DNA from: CAYLLT01 sp964384465
GTDB taxonomy: Bacteria; Planctomycetota; Phycisphaerae; UBA1845; PWPN01
Direction: 5' to 3'
Length of the DNA stretch: 64,000 bases
Assembly: GCA_964384465.1 (NCBI GenBank)
Contig: CAYLLT010000004.1
Location: forward strand, 43,876 to 107,875
Shown piece after piece: positions 16,566-26,150 of the stretch. Numbering within the stretch: the first letter of the stretch is position 1; each line of letters opens with the position of its first letter. Position numbers and translations under genes: made by a program. The notes beneath the pieces are model-generated. The model worked only from the letters and a program-made list of their open reading frames with translations. It ran no database searches and was not told the DNA's origin.

Positions 16566-19526
16566 ATGATACAAGCCAATCGTCCTCGCCAGGCCATCAT
16601 CTCCCGTTCGACGTTACCTCTCGCGCGTTTGCTCACTCTTGTATTTCTCTTCGCGGGAGTCGTCACTTGTCCCGCTGTTACTCTCGCTCAGGACAGTAAA
16701 CAGCGGGCCTTCGCCCGCGTGTTCGGCGATACGGTCAAGCTCGATCCGGCCACCATCGTCAAGGTCAAAGCCGTCAAACCGGGTGAATACGTGTTGATCG
16801 ACCGCAACGGCGACGGCAAACATGACGAGGCGTGGTTCATCGATCCATCGCCCCGGCACACCGCGGCGGTGCGGCCGCTGCTGGTGCGGGCGATCGACGA
16901 GGACGGCGACCTCGATGCCGACGGGCGCCCCGACCTGGACAGCGATCTGTACATCGTGGACTGGAAGGCCGACGGCACGGTCGATGCAGTGGTCGATTAC
17001 GACGATACAGACCACGACGGCGACGTGGACGAGATGGGGATGTACTCGTGGTCGCCTCACGATCGCCACATGGGCGGAGATGCGCTGCGGGTGTGGTGGG
17101 CCCGCGATGACGGCGACGACAACCTGCTCTGGTACGACGTGAATTATGCGTACGATCAGCGGGCATCTCAGTGGCGAAGCCACTTCAGCGGTGACGAAAT
17201 GTTCGTCGCGTTCGGCCTGCTCGAAGGCGCGGCGCAGTGGGAACCGATCGGCGAGGATCCGTTCCTGTTCTACGATCCGGACGGCGACGGTGCGAGCGAA
17301 GAGGTGATGCGCATCGCCGCGGTGGGAACGCGGGTCATGTCGCTGCGCTGGAGTTTCGATGCCGACGATGACACGTCTGGGCGGCGCACGCACGATTACG
17401 ACTTTTCGATCACCGCGATCGCGGCCGGCCAACAGGCGACGTCCGCACCTGCCGGGGGTGGGGCGGGCCTGCAAATCCCCGCCGAGTTGATGGCCAGCAT
17501 CACGCTTCGCGGCATCAAGACCGGCCCGTGGCTTCAGCGGCAGCATGCGCGGAAATTTGCCGCGGAGGCCGGCTGGTCGCGGGCGCTGCTGTGCTGGGAC
17601 GAGATCAACTGCAATACAGAGCACGGCGTCGAGCGCGATCCGCACGAGCGGTGGGAGGGCGTGATCGCGCCCGGGAGCAAGGATTTCCCGCAGGTGGGCG
17701 GGCCGCCATGCAGTGCGTTTAACAAGCGTTTCGAGCTGGTTGAAAATCCAAAGCCGCCGCTGCGGCTTTACTATGCCCCGCCGGACGCGCGTTTGCATCT
17801 GTTCGGCGCGCAGCGCGGCTGGATGGACGTGGACTTTGACCTGGATGGCAAGATCGACGCTCGATACGTGTGGCTGGACACGGACGCCGACGGCTACTTC
17901 GACCGTCGGCAACTGGATGTCGATGCCGACGGACAAGCGGACTTCACCTGGATGATCGGTGAAGCCGGTCGCCGCGATGTTCCGCTGGAGTTCGGGAAGA
18001 TCTCGCCGCTCTGGAAGGACGAGCTGCGCCGCACGCTGGACGAGTCACAGGTCATGATCGACGCGGAGTTCTCGGTTCTCAGTCTCGGAGCGGGCGACCC
18101 CACGACCGCAGCACAGCAGCATCCGATCACCTCCTTCGCCTGCCAAAAGCTGCCCGCCTGGATGCCGCAGGCCCGCCTGGGCGAGCGGATTCGCTCGACA
18201 CCGGCGGGGATGGCGTTTTATGCCAATCTCACGCGCGACCTCCTCCAGAAGAGGCTGTGGGTGGGTTATGGTGAACACGGATCGGCCTACGATTTGTACC
18301 GGTTCTACTCGGCCGGCGATTACCGCGCGGCCGCCAAGTTAATGATTAAAGAGTTCGTCGCCGATGGCCCCCAGGTGAACGCGAAGGCGTTCGGCTCGTT
18401 CACGAAGCGCATCCCGGTCGAAATCAAAAACGCCGGCGGGCCGCGAAGGGGCGACTGGCCTCACGTGCTGAGTGTGGCCGCGCTCAAGGGGACCGCGTCC
18501 GATTTCAACGCGGACAACTGCGCCGTCGTCGCACCGCACCGCTGGATCGACTGGCGGCAGATACCGCATCAGATCGATGAAATCGACAGCGGCACCGGAA
18601 AGGAACTTAGCTTTTCGGCGGACCTCGAAGCGGACGAGTCGGCCACATACTACATTTACTATTCGCCGGCCGGCCGCAGCCCGACCACGTTTCCCGCGCG
18701 GACGGCGACGGCCGAGGACTGGATCCCGCCGTGCATCGGGTGGGAATCCGAACGCATCGCGTATCGCTCCTACTGGGGGCAGTTCGATTTCTTCGGCAAG
18801 AAGGTTTCGCGGCTCATCTATCCCACGATCGGCAACCGCAATTACCACGAGGAGACCGACTGGGGCATGGACGCGCTGAGCGCGGAGAAAACGTCCGGCA
18901 TCGGCGGTTTGACGATCTACATCGGCGAGCGGACGTATCCGGTGCAGAATCCGCAGGGAAGCGGGAATGTGAAGTTCCAGAAGCGGCGTCTGGCGGACGG
19001 CCCCGTGCGAGCGGCCGTGGAGATCACCGCCGCCAATATCGTGCCGGAAAAGCCGGACCTCACGGTTCGCATGGTCTGCCTGGCATACGCCGGCCGGCAG
19101 GAGACCGAAGTGCGGGTACGATTGTCCGGTGGTGGTGGCGACGCGCTGCTGGCGCCGGGATTGAGAAAACTTTCGCGTGAGTCCATCATATCGGACCCGC
19201 AGGGCGGATGCTGGGGCACGTGGGGCTTTCAGACGCCCGCGATCGGCGAGATCGGCATGGGGCTGATTGCCCCCGCCGGCGCGCTGGTGAAAGTGGTGGA
19301 GACTCCCGACGAACGCCGTTTCCTGCTGCGGTCGAGCGAGGGCACGCTGCGGTACTGGCTGATCGCTGACTGGCGACGCGGGCGCGAATATCCAGTAGCG
19401 CCGACCACCGTCAATTGGAGAAACGAGCTCAAAGCGCTTGCAAACTCACTGACGAAGGATGTTTCTGTGACCATCGGTCCGGCCGAGTTCGCAAATGAAA
19501 CACCGCCGGCAACAAGGTCCGAATAG
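16566..19526 (+). CDS. Large exported protein with Asp-rich calcium-type repeats and a DUF4861-like C-terminal part
   Basis: The ATG at 16566 follows GAGGGA and yields 986 residues with a Sec signal peptide ending near TLAQD. Residues 65-260 contain EF-hand/thrombospondin-3-like loops such as DRNGDGKHDEAW, DEDGDLDADGRPDLD and DDTDHDGDVDEMG; a second set (DLDGKIDARYVWLDTDADG, DVDADGQADF) comes near 425-465. These would bind calcium outside the cytoplasm. The C-terminal 350 residues resemble DUF4861 domains (WESERIAYRSYWGQFDFFGK, YHEETDWGMDAL). DUF4861 proteins are often linked to polysaccharide use, but no reaction can be given. The family match is from memory and should be checked. Confidence 0.7.
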   Translation: MIQANRPRQAIISRSTLPLARLLTLVFLFAGVVTCPAVTLAQDSKQRAFARVFGDTVKLDPATIVKVKAVKPGEYVLIDRNGDGKHDEAWFIDPSPRHTAAVRPLLVRAIDEDGDLDADGRPDLDSDLYIVDWKADGTVDAVVDYDDTDHDGDVDEMGMYSWSPHDRHMGGDALRVWWARDDGDDNLLWYDVNYAYDQRASQWRSHFSGDEMFVAFGLLEGAAQWEPIGEDPFLFYDPDGDGASEEVMRIAAVGTRVMSLRWSFDADDDTSGRRTHDYDFSITAIAAGQQATSAPAGGGAGLQIPAELMASITLRGIKTGPWLQRQHARKFAAEAGWSRALLCWDEINCNTEHGVERDPHERWEGVIAPGSKDFPQVGGPPCSAFNKRFELVENPKPPLRLYYAPPDARLHLFGAQRGWMDVDFDLDGKIDARYVWLDTDADGYFDRRQLDVDADGQADFTWMIGEAGRRDVPLEFGKISPLWKDELRRTLDESQVMIDAEFSVLSLGAGDPTTAAQQHPITSFACQKLPAWMPQARLGERIRSTPAGMAFYANLTRDLLQKRLWVGYGEHGSAYDLYRFYSAGDYRAAAKLMIKEFVADGPQVNAKAFGSFTKRIPVEIKNAGGPRRGDWPHVLSVAALKGTASDFNADNCAVVAPHRWIDWRQIPHQIDEIDSGTGKELSFSADLEADESATYYIYYSPAGRSPTTFPARTATAEDWIPPCIGWESERIAYRSYWGQFDFFGKKVSRLIYPTIGNRNYHEETDWGMDALSAEKTSGIGGLTIYIGERTYPVQNPQGSGNVKFQKRRLADGPVRAAVEITAANIVPEKPDLTVRMVCLAYAGRQETEVRVRLSGGGGDALLAPGLRKLSRESIISDPQGGCWGTWGFQTPAIGEIGMGLIAPAGALVKVVETPDERRFLLRSSEGTLRYWLIADWRRGREYPVAPTTVNWRNELKALANSLTKDVSVTIGPAEFANETPPATRSE

Positions 19527-19725
19527 GATGCTGGCTGCGTGTTTCTAATTTCACATCCTTGCTTCGGCTGCGACCGGGGGATATAAGTTCTCTAAAAGCG
19601 GGCGGGGATACCACATCGACCATGGGGGTTAGCCGATATCCGGAATGAGCCGGATGTTCCACGCAATCAGATTGCCTTCGGCCGACCGCACTTAAGGTGA
19701 CGTAACGAACTCGGAATTCTGATTC

Positions 19726-21675
19726 ATGTGCGGCATTTGCGGCATCATCTGTGAGCGGGGGGTGAATCCAGACGAAGTCCGGCGCATGGCCGACGTCCTG
19801 GCCCATCGCGGGCCGGACGACCAGGGTTACTACGTCAACGGGCAGGTCGGGCTGGGGCACCGCCGGCTGAGCATTATCGACCTGGCTCACGGCCAGCAAC
19901 CCATCAGCAATCAGGACGGCACGATCTGGGTCGTCTTCAACGGCGAGATTTACAATTTCAAGAGCCTGCGGCAGGAGCTGGAGGCCAAGGGTTACGTCTT
20001 CAAGACGCACACCGATACGGAAGTGATCGTCCATCTTTATCAGGAAATGGGCGAGCGGTGCCTGGAGAAACTGTCCGGCATGTTCGCGTTCGCCCTGTGG
20101 GACGCGAAGCAGCGGAAGCTTTTCATGGCCCGCGACCGGCTGGGGCAGAAACCTCTATTTTACTCCCATATTGGCGACCGCTTCCTGTTCGCCTCGGAGA
20201 CCAAGGGGATCCTGGCGGCGGATAACGTCGGCCGCGAGATGAACCTGGAGTCCATCCACCACTACCTCTCGCTGCGGTTCATCCCGACGCCCGACACCAT
20301 GCTGCGCAGCGTGAACAAGCTGCCGCCCGGACACAGCCTCACTTACCAGGACGGCCGCGTCACGATCTCCCGCTACTGGGACCTGTCGTTTGCCGACAAG
20401 CTGACCCTCAGCGAAGACGATATTTTGCAGGCGCTGGACGAAAAGCTGAAGCAGGTGGTGGACGCCCACCTGGTGAGCGACGTGCCGGTCGGTGCTTTTT
20501 TGAGCGGGGGCATCGACAGCAGCATGGTGGTGGCCCTGATGGCCGAGATCATGGGCCGGCCGTTCAAGACCTTCGCGGTCGGCTCCACCGCGGCCGATTA
20601 CAGCGAGATTCCGTTCGCCAGAATGGTGGCCGAGCGCTACCGGACCGAACAGATCGAGGAAGTGGTGGACCCCGACCTGGTGACGCTGATCCCCAAGATG
20701 ATCTGGCACCTGGACGAGCCGTCGGACCCGATCGCCGCCTGCATGTTCCACTCCTCGCGGCTGGCTTCGCGGCACGTGAAAGTCGTCCTCGGCGGCGACG
20801 GCGGCGACGAATTGTTCGCCGGCTACGATCGCTACGCGGGCGTCCAGCAGATCGACCACTATGCCCGCATCCCCTCGCTGTTCCGCAGTTGGATGATCGG
20901 GCCGCTCATCCGCACCATCCCGGACAGCTTCACCTATAAGAGCCTGGCTTCCAAACTACAGTGGGTGCACCAGTTGTCCGCTTACCAGCACCACGGCGAG
21001 CGGTACGCTCAGGCGACGGCGTTCTTCCGCTTCCCGCACCAGGCCAAGCAGGCGCTGTATTCCGAGTCGCTCTGGCGCGAGCTGGGGGGCATTCAGTCCA
21101 CGAAGATCATCGTGGACCAGTTCGACCGTGCCGACGCCGACAATTCGCTGGACCGCATGCTCTACGCCGACAGCATGACCCGGCTCCCCGAGCACGAGCT
21201 GATGCTCAACGACCGGATGAGCATGGCCCACGGGCTGGAGACGCGCTCGCCGTTCCTGGACCACGGCCTGGCCGAGTTCGTCGCGCGCATCCCCAGCAAC
21301 CTGAAGATCCGCGGCCGGACGTTGAAGTACATCCTGCGGCAGGTGGCCCACCGGTATCTGCCCCAGGCCATCTTCGATCGTCCCAAGCAGGGGTTCATGT
21401 TCCCGGTGGCCTACTGGTTCCGAAACGAGTTATATGCCTTCGCCCGCGAGTCGCTGCTCAACGCCAGCTTCGTGCGCGAGGGGCTGTTCCGAAGGGATAA
21501 CGTGCTCAAGCTGATCGAGGACCACCGCAACAACCGCGTGGACAACCACGTGCGGATCTGGATGCTGCTGAACCTGGAAATCTGGCACCGGATGTACATC
21601 GAAGGGCAGTCAATGACGTCGGTGCAGGATCAGATCGGCGAGCAGTTGGTGCGGCTCGGTAAGAAGGCGGGATAG
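19726..21675 (+). CDS. asnB: Asparagine synthetase B-type glutamine amidotransferase
   Basis: The 649-residue protein starts MCGICGII, so after Met removal the nucleophile is Cys1 of the class II glutaminase domain (to about 200). The synthetase domain follows with the PP-loop SGGIDSSMV (about 263-271) and the LGGDGGDELFAGYDRY segment. The family makes asparagine or amidates a carboxylated sugar or peptide; AsnB copies in glycan clusters usually do the latter. It heads the plus-strand cluster to 29893 with an NodU-type carbamoyltransferase next, which supports a modifying role. No standard operator is visible upstream. Confidence 0.93.
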   Translation: MCGICGIICERGVNPDEVRRMADVLAHRGPDDQGYYVNGQVGLGHRRLSIIDLAHGQQPISNQDGTIWVVFNGEIYNFKSLRQELEAKGYVFKTHTDTEVIVHLYQEMGERCLEKLSGMFAFALWDAKQRKLFMARDRLGQKPLFYSHIGDRFLFASETKGILAADNVGREMNLESIHHYLSLRFIPTPDTMLRSVNKLPPGHSLTYQDGRVTISRYWDLSFADKLTLSEDDILQALDEKLKQVVDAHLVSDVPVGAFLSGGIDSSMVVALMAEIMGRPFKTFAVGSTAADYSEIPFARMVAERYRTEQIEEVVDPDLVTLIPKMIWHLDEPSDPIAACMFHSSRLASRHVKVVLGGDGGDELFAGYDRYAGVQQIDHYARIPSLFRSWMIGPLIRTIPDSFTYKSLASKLQWVHQLSAYQHHGERYAQATAFFRFPHQAKQALYSESLWRELGGIQSTKIIVDQFDRADADNSLDRMLYADSMTRLPEHELMLNDRMSMAHGLETRSPFLDHGLAEFVARIPSNLKIRGRTLKYILRQVAHRYLPQAIFDRPKQGFMFPVAYWFRNELYAFARESLLNASFVREGLFRRDNVLKLIEDHRNNRVDNHVRIWMLLNLEIWHRMYIEGQSMTSVQDQIGEQLVRLGKKAG

Positions 21676-21742
21676 ATCCGAGCCGCGAGCGCAAGCGAAC
21701 GGTTTGTCACGCGGACCGCTCGCTTACGCTCGCGGCTCGGAT
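21676..21742. repeat. REP-like inverted repeat between asnB and carbamoyltransferase
   Basis: Arms of 28 bases starting ATCCGAGCCGCGAGCG are inverted with two mismatches around an 11-base centre. The same arm start (TCCGAGCCGCGA) recurs at 39806-39870, so this is a dispersed family. It begins right after the asnB stop and could also stop or stabilise the transcript. Confidence 0.85.
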
Positions 21743-21789
21743 AAACGTGAAGATGTGTGGGACATTACCAAGGTCATCAGGGGTCGAGC

Positions 21790-23568
21790 ATGATCGCATT
21801 GGGTATTACCGATGGCATCTCCTGCGGGGCGGCCGTGGTCCGGGACGGGCAGATCCTGGCCGCGGTCAACGAGGAGAGCCTGTGCCGGCTGAAGATGGCG
21901 TACGGGTGTCCGCGGCAGTCGATCGCGGAAGTGATGCGGATGGCGAACGTCACCGCCCAGGACATCGACTGGGTTGCGGTCGATACGTTGAACAACTTCT
22001 TCTTCGACGGGGTGCGCGAATACAAGGGCTGGTTCGAGGCTGACCGCGGATTCGTGCGCAACAGCATCTTCAGCCTGGCCGGCAAGTTCAGCTTCCTGGC
22101 CGGCTACGTGCCGGGCGTCGAGCGAATGTACTACCTGGCCCGCAGCCCGATCTTCGCCGCCCGCCGGCGCGACATCACCGCCATCGTCCGGAACGAGTTC
22201 GGCATCTCCGCACCGGTCGAGTTCATCGATCATCACCTCGCCCACGCCACCAGCGCGTACTACACCACCGACTATACCGACGCGACCGTGGTGAGCATGG
22301 ACGGCGGCGGGGACGGGATGTCCTCGCGCATCTTCGTCGTGCGCGACGGGCACTTCCGCGAGATCGGTTCGACGCGGGCGTTCAATTCGCTGGCCAACTA
22401 CTACGCCTACGTGACGCACATCTGCGGGTTCAAAGCCCAGAAGCACGAGGGCAAGATCACCGGTTTGGCCGCGCACGGCAAGCCCATCTACCTGGACGTC
22501 CTCGATTCGATGATCACGTTCAAGGATGGGCATATCCGCAACGTGGGCGGGCGGGTTTTCCGCGGCGCGATCGAGATGCTAAAAAAGCGTCTGCCGCCCA
22601 AGTGGGACATGGCCGACCTGGCCGCCAGCATCCAGCAACACTGCGAGAACATCACGCTCCAGTACATCCAGCATCACATGACGCCGGACTGCCCGCGGGA
22701 CGTGGCTATCGCCGGTGGGCTGTTCGCCAACGTGCGTATCAATCAGAAGGTTTCGGAGATGGACGGCGTGCGGCGGCTCTGGGTTCACCCGGGCATGACC
22801 GACTGCGGTCTGGCGGTGGGCTCGGCGCTGGCCGCGTGCATGGCGGGGCGGACCGGCCCCTCGATGTCACGCCACCCCGAGTTCATCAGCAACGTGTATT
22901 ACGGCCCCGGGTACAGCGACGCGGAGATTCGGCGGGAGCTGGACAGCGGCGGGCTGGCCTACACGCGGCCCGCCTGCATCGAAGCGGAGATCGCCCGGTT
23001 GCTGGCGGACGGCTACGTGGTGGCCCGCTTCAACGGGCGGATGGAGTACGGCCCGCGTGCGCTGGGCAACCGCTCGATCCTCTATCAGCCGTGCGACACG
23101 TCGGTCAACGACTGGCTGAACAAGCGGCTCCGGCGCACCGAGTTCATGCCCTTCGCCCCTTCGACGATGATGGAGCATGCGGAGCAGCATTACGTGAACC
23201 TTGAGGGTGCCCGCGAGAGCGCCCGCTTCATGACCATCACCTACGACTGCACCGATTGGATGCGCAGCACGTGCCACGGCGTGGTGCACGTGGACGGGAC
23301 GGCGCGGCCGCAACTGGTGCGAAAAGAGGACAATCCCAGCTACTACAAGATCATCGACGAGTTCCGCAAGCTCACCGGGATCGCCACCATCGTGAACACC
23401 AGCTACAACATGCACGAGGAGCCGATCGTGTGCAGCCCGGCCGACGCGATCCGCGCGTTCCAGTTGGGGCACCTGGAGTATCTGGCTATCGGCGACTACC
23501 TGGTCCCATCGCCGGAGCCGATTCGCCGCGAACTGTTCCCCGTGCGAGCCATGGCGGTCAACTCTTGA
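21790..23568 (+). CDS. NodU/CmcH-type carbamoyltransferase
   Basis: Start ATG 21790 has GGGG 6-9 bases upstream; a frame start 33 bases earlier lacks one. The 592 residues open MIALGITDGISCGAAVVRDG, with DHHLAHATSAYYTT (metal-binding HXXXH of the Kae1-like ATPase-fold domain) and SMDGGGDGMSS. The C-terminal YrdC-like part has NGRMEYGPRALGNRSIL, a family signature. The enzyme carbamoylates a hydroxyl using carbamoyl phosphate and ATP. In the setting of glycosyltransferases, the acceptor is probably a glycan. A carbamoyl-modified glycan is inference. Confidence 0.92.
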   Translation: MIALGITDGISCGAAVVRDGQILAAVNEESLCRLKMAYGCPRQSIAEVMRMANVTAQDIDWVAVDTLNNFFFDGVREYKGWFEADRGFVRNSIFSLAGKFSFLAGYVPGVERMYYLARSPIFAARRRDITAIVRNEFGISAPVEFIDHHLAHATSAYYTTDYTDATVVSMDGGGDGMSSRIFVVRDGHFREIGSTRAFNSLANYYAYVTHICGFKAQKHEGKITGLAAHGKPIYLDVLDSMITFKDGHIRNVGGRVFRGAIEMLKKRLPPKWDMADLAASIQQHCENITLQYIQHHMTPDCPRDVAIAGGLFANVRINQKVSEMDGVRRLWVHPGMTDCGLAVGSALAACMAGRTGPSMSRHPEFISNVYYGPGYSDAEIRRELDSGGLAYTRPACIEAEIARLLADGYVVARFNGRMEYGPRALGNRSILYQPCDTSVNDWLNKRLRRTEFMPFAPSTMMEHAEQHYVNLEGARESARFMTITYDCTDWMRSTCHGVVHVDGTARPQLVRKEDNPSYYKIIDEFRKLTGIATIVNTSYNMHEEPIVCSPADAIRAFQLGHLEYLAIGDYLVPSPEPIRRELFPVRAMAVNS

Positions 23569-24509
23569 AAAGACGTTATTGGCTGCTGGCGGTCAAGGCA
23601 GCGGTATCCGCGGCGCTGATCGCGTGGATCTTGCGGGGCACGCACCTGTCGGAGGTCTTCGCGGCCCTGGCCACCGCGGACCGGCGGTTCGTGGCCGTGG
23701 CGTTCAGCCTGTGCTTCGTCGGGTATTTTTTGAGTGCCAGCCGGTGGCGCGTGCTGCTCGGCGCGCAAGGAGTGCGGGCGCCGCTTGGCTACCTGGTCCA
23801 GTCGTTCATGGTCAGCCTCTTCCTCAACAACCTGCTGCCCTCGACCGTGGGCGGAGACACCATCCGGGTGTACGACAGTTGGCGGGTGGGTGGCAGCAAG
23901 GCCGGTGCCGTGGCGGTGATCCTGCTCGATCGCTTCATCGGGCTGTGCACGCTGATGCTGTTTGCGTTGGGGGCACTGGTGCTGGCCCACGGTCACCCGG
24001 CGGTGCGTATCCCGCTGCTGCCGGTGTGGGTCGGCGTGGGTAGTGCGGGTATGCTGGCCGTGCTGTGGATGATCTTTTCTCCGCCGCAGCGCTTGGTGGA
24101 CTGGCTGGACCGGTGGCGCTGGCCCGTGCTGCGGCCCGTGCAGCGGCTGGTCGATCGCATGCTCCAGGCGTTCCTCTCGGTCCGCGGGCGGCGCGACGCG
24201 CTGGCGGCGGCGCTGGGGCTGTCGTTCCTGCTGCAAACGAACGTAGTCGTGCATTACTATTTCATCGCGCGGGCACTGGGCTTTCCGGTGCCTTTCGCGG
24301 CGTTCTTCTGGATCGTCCCGCTGGCGATTCTGGTGATGATGATCCCGGTGTCGATCAACGCGATCGGGCTGCGCGAGAGCGCGTTCGCTTTCTTCCTGGC
24401 CGGCTTCGGCGTGAGCAGGGCCGAGGCGGTGGCCTTCGCGTGGATCGCTTACGGCTTCGTGATTATCCAGGGATTGCTGGGGGGCATTGTGTACGCCCTG
24501 AGGAAATGA
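23565..24509 (+). CDS. Lysylphosphatidylglycerol-synthase-type membrane protein (UPF0104 family)
   Basis: A TTG start overlapping the previous stop (TTGA, 23565-23568) gives 314 residues with seven to eight predicted helices. The segments SLFLNNLLPSTVGGDTIRVY and AVILLDRFIGL are the conserved family core (flippase-like domain of MprF). Proteins of this type in polysaccharide clusters are thought to move lipids or lipid-linked sugars across the membrane. An ATG 14 bases upstream is in the other frame. The next gene starts 3 bp after this one. Confidence 0.88.
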   Translation: MKRRYWLLAVKAAVSAALIAWILRGTHLSEVFAALATADRRFVAVAFSLCFVGYFLSASRWRVLLGAQGVRAPLGYLVQSFMVSLFLNNLLPSTVGGDTIRVYDSWRVGGSKAGAVAVILLDRFIGLCTLMLFALGALVLAHGHPAVRIPLLPVWVGVGSAGMLAVLWMIFSPPQRLVDWLDRWRWPVLRPVQRLVDRMLQAFLSVRGRRDALAAALGLSFLLQTNVVVHYYFIARALGFPVPFAAFFWIVPLAILVMMIPVSINAIGLRESAFAFFLAGFGVSRAEAVAFAWIAYGFVIIQGLLGGIVYALRK

Positions 24510-24512
24510 ACG

Positions 24513-26150
24513 ATGGGTAGCACCGACTCGTCGTCACTCGACGTGGTCCTGATCGACGGACACGCTCACCTCTACGACGACGTTCCCATCGGCTCATTTC
24601 TCGAAAGCGCGCGTCGTCGATTCGAGGCGGCGGCGTGGAAACTGGGATTGCCGCAGAGCACGACGGGTGTGCTGTTCCTACTGGAAACGCCCCTGACCCA
24701 TGCGTTCCAAAGACTGCGCGCGGTCGGCGGGCATGCGGTGGGCGGATGGAAGGTTCGTGCGCTGTCCGATGATGTCTCGTTCGTGGGAGAGCACGTTTCC
24801 GGTGGGCTGGCTGGACCGGTGCTGATCATCGGCGGCAGACAGGTGGCTACGCGCGAGCGTTTGGAGGTTCTGGCGCTGGGTAATCTGGAGCCCATTTCGG
24901 ACGGACTGCCGTTGAGTGAAACATTAGACATCGTCAAGGCGGCCGGGGCGCTGCCGGTGATTCCGTGGGGTTTCGGCAAATGGTGGGGAGGGCGGGGAAA
25001 GCTGCTGGCGGAGGTCGTTGCTCATGGCGAGCCGGGATCGCTGTATATTGGCGACTGTGCCGCTCGGCCGCAGAGTTCGCGTACGCCGGCCATTCTGAAG
25101 CAGGCGGCAAACCGCGGCATTTTAATCCTGCCGGGCACCGATCCGCTTCCGTTCGCATCGCACGCGGGCATCGCGGGCGGATACGGTTTCGCTCTACAAG
25201 TCCGACCAAATGCGCAAACTCCGGCAGCGGACCTGATCTGCGCCTTGCGCGAACTGCGCGAGCAGCCGCGGGTATTCGGATCGCGCACGAGCTGGCCGGG
25301 ATTTATCCGCAGCCAGGTGGGGATGCAGCTTCGACGATTTCGCCGATCGGCTCACAGCGGACCTACGCTCGCGGGTGCGACTCAGGAAGATCCGGAATCT
25401 CTGGAGTATGTACCCGGCCGGGATGCGAGAGAAACGCCCGACATCGTCACGTCATCCGATGATTATGCGAGCCGCTTCAGCAGCCGCGTGGGCGCGTGGT
25501 TTCTCCGCGTTCAGGAACGGATCACGCTGGACCTGCTGAAATCGTCTCCCCATGCGACGATCCTGGACATCGGCGGCGGCCACGGGCAGGTGACGCAGTC
25601 GCTCCTCGACCACGGCCATCCCGTCACGGTGCTGGGCAGTGCGGAGGTGACGCGCGAGAGAATCCGCCATCTGATCGACGGCCGCCGCTGCCGGTTCGAT
25701 GTCGGCGACCTCCTGGCACTTCCTTATGCGGACCAATCGTTCGATGTGGTGCTCGCCTACCGCGTGACCGCGCATGTTCGACGATGGGAGCGGCTGCTGG
25801 CGGAGATGGCCCGCGTGGCCAGATCGGCCGTGATCGTCGATTATGCCGAGATCCGCAGTATCAACGGGGCCGCGCCGCTGTTGTTCAAACTCAAGAAGCG
25901 AATAGAATCGAACACCCGTGACTTCCAAAGTTTTCGCGGCCGGCAGCTCACGGATGTGATGACGCGCTGCGGATTCATCCGCTCGCGACGGCGGCCGCAG
26001 TTCTTTCTGCCGATGGCCCTGCATCGGGCGATGAAATCGCCGCGCCTGTCCGCCGCGGCCGAGAGCGTTTGCCGCATCCTCGGGCTGACCCGCATGTTCG
26101 GCTCACCCGTCATTATCCGGTACGATCGCGCGAGGGAGGACACGGCATGA
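24513..26150 (+). CDS. Fusion: amidohydrolase/PHP-like domain plus SAM-dependent methyltransferase
   Basis: The 545 residues split in two. The N-terminal 260 residues contain LIDGHAHLYDD (a metal-binding H-X-H near residue 15) and LPVIPWGFGKWWG, consistent with a PHP- or amidohydrolase-like fold but with no assured family. From about 345 a class I methyltransferase follows, with ATILDIGGGHGQVT (SAM-binding motif I), CRFDVGDLLALPYADQSFDVVLAYRV (motifs II-III). Only 3 bp separate it from the membrane protein gene before, and its stop overlaps the next start (ATGA). Substrates are unknown; methylation of a sugar is a reasonable guess. Confidence 0.72.
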   Translation: MGSTDSSSLDVVLIDGHAHLYDDVPIGSFLESARRRFEAAAWKLGLPQSTTGVLFLLETPLTHAFQRLRAVGGHAVGGWKVRALSDDVSFVGEHVSGGLAGPVLIIGGRQVATRERLEVLALGNLEPISDGLPLSETLDIVKAAGALPVIPWGFGKWWGGRGKLLAEVVAHGEPGSLYIGDCAARPQSSRTPAILKQAANRGILILPGTDPLPFASHAGIAGGYGFALQVRPNAQTPAADLICALRELREQPRVFGSRTSWPGFIRSQVGMQLRRFRRSAHSGPTLAGATQEDPESLEYVPGRDARETPDIVTSSDDYASRFSSRVGAWFLRVQERITLDLLKSSPHATILDIGGGHGQVTQSLLDHGHPVTVLGSAEVTRERIRHLIDGRRCRFDVGDLLALPYADQSFDVVLAYRVTAHVRRWERLLAEMARVARSAVIVDYAEIRSINGAAPLLFKLKKRIESNTRDFQSFRGRQLTDVMTRCGFIRSRRRPQFFLPMALHRAMKSPRLSAAAESVCRILGLTRMFGSPVIIRYDRAREDTA

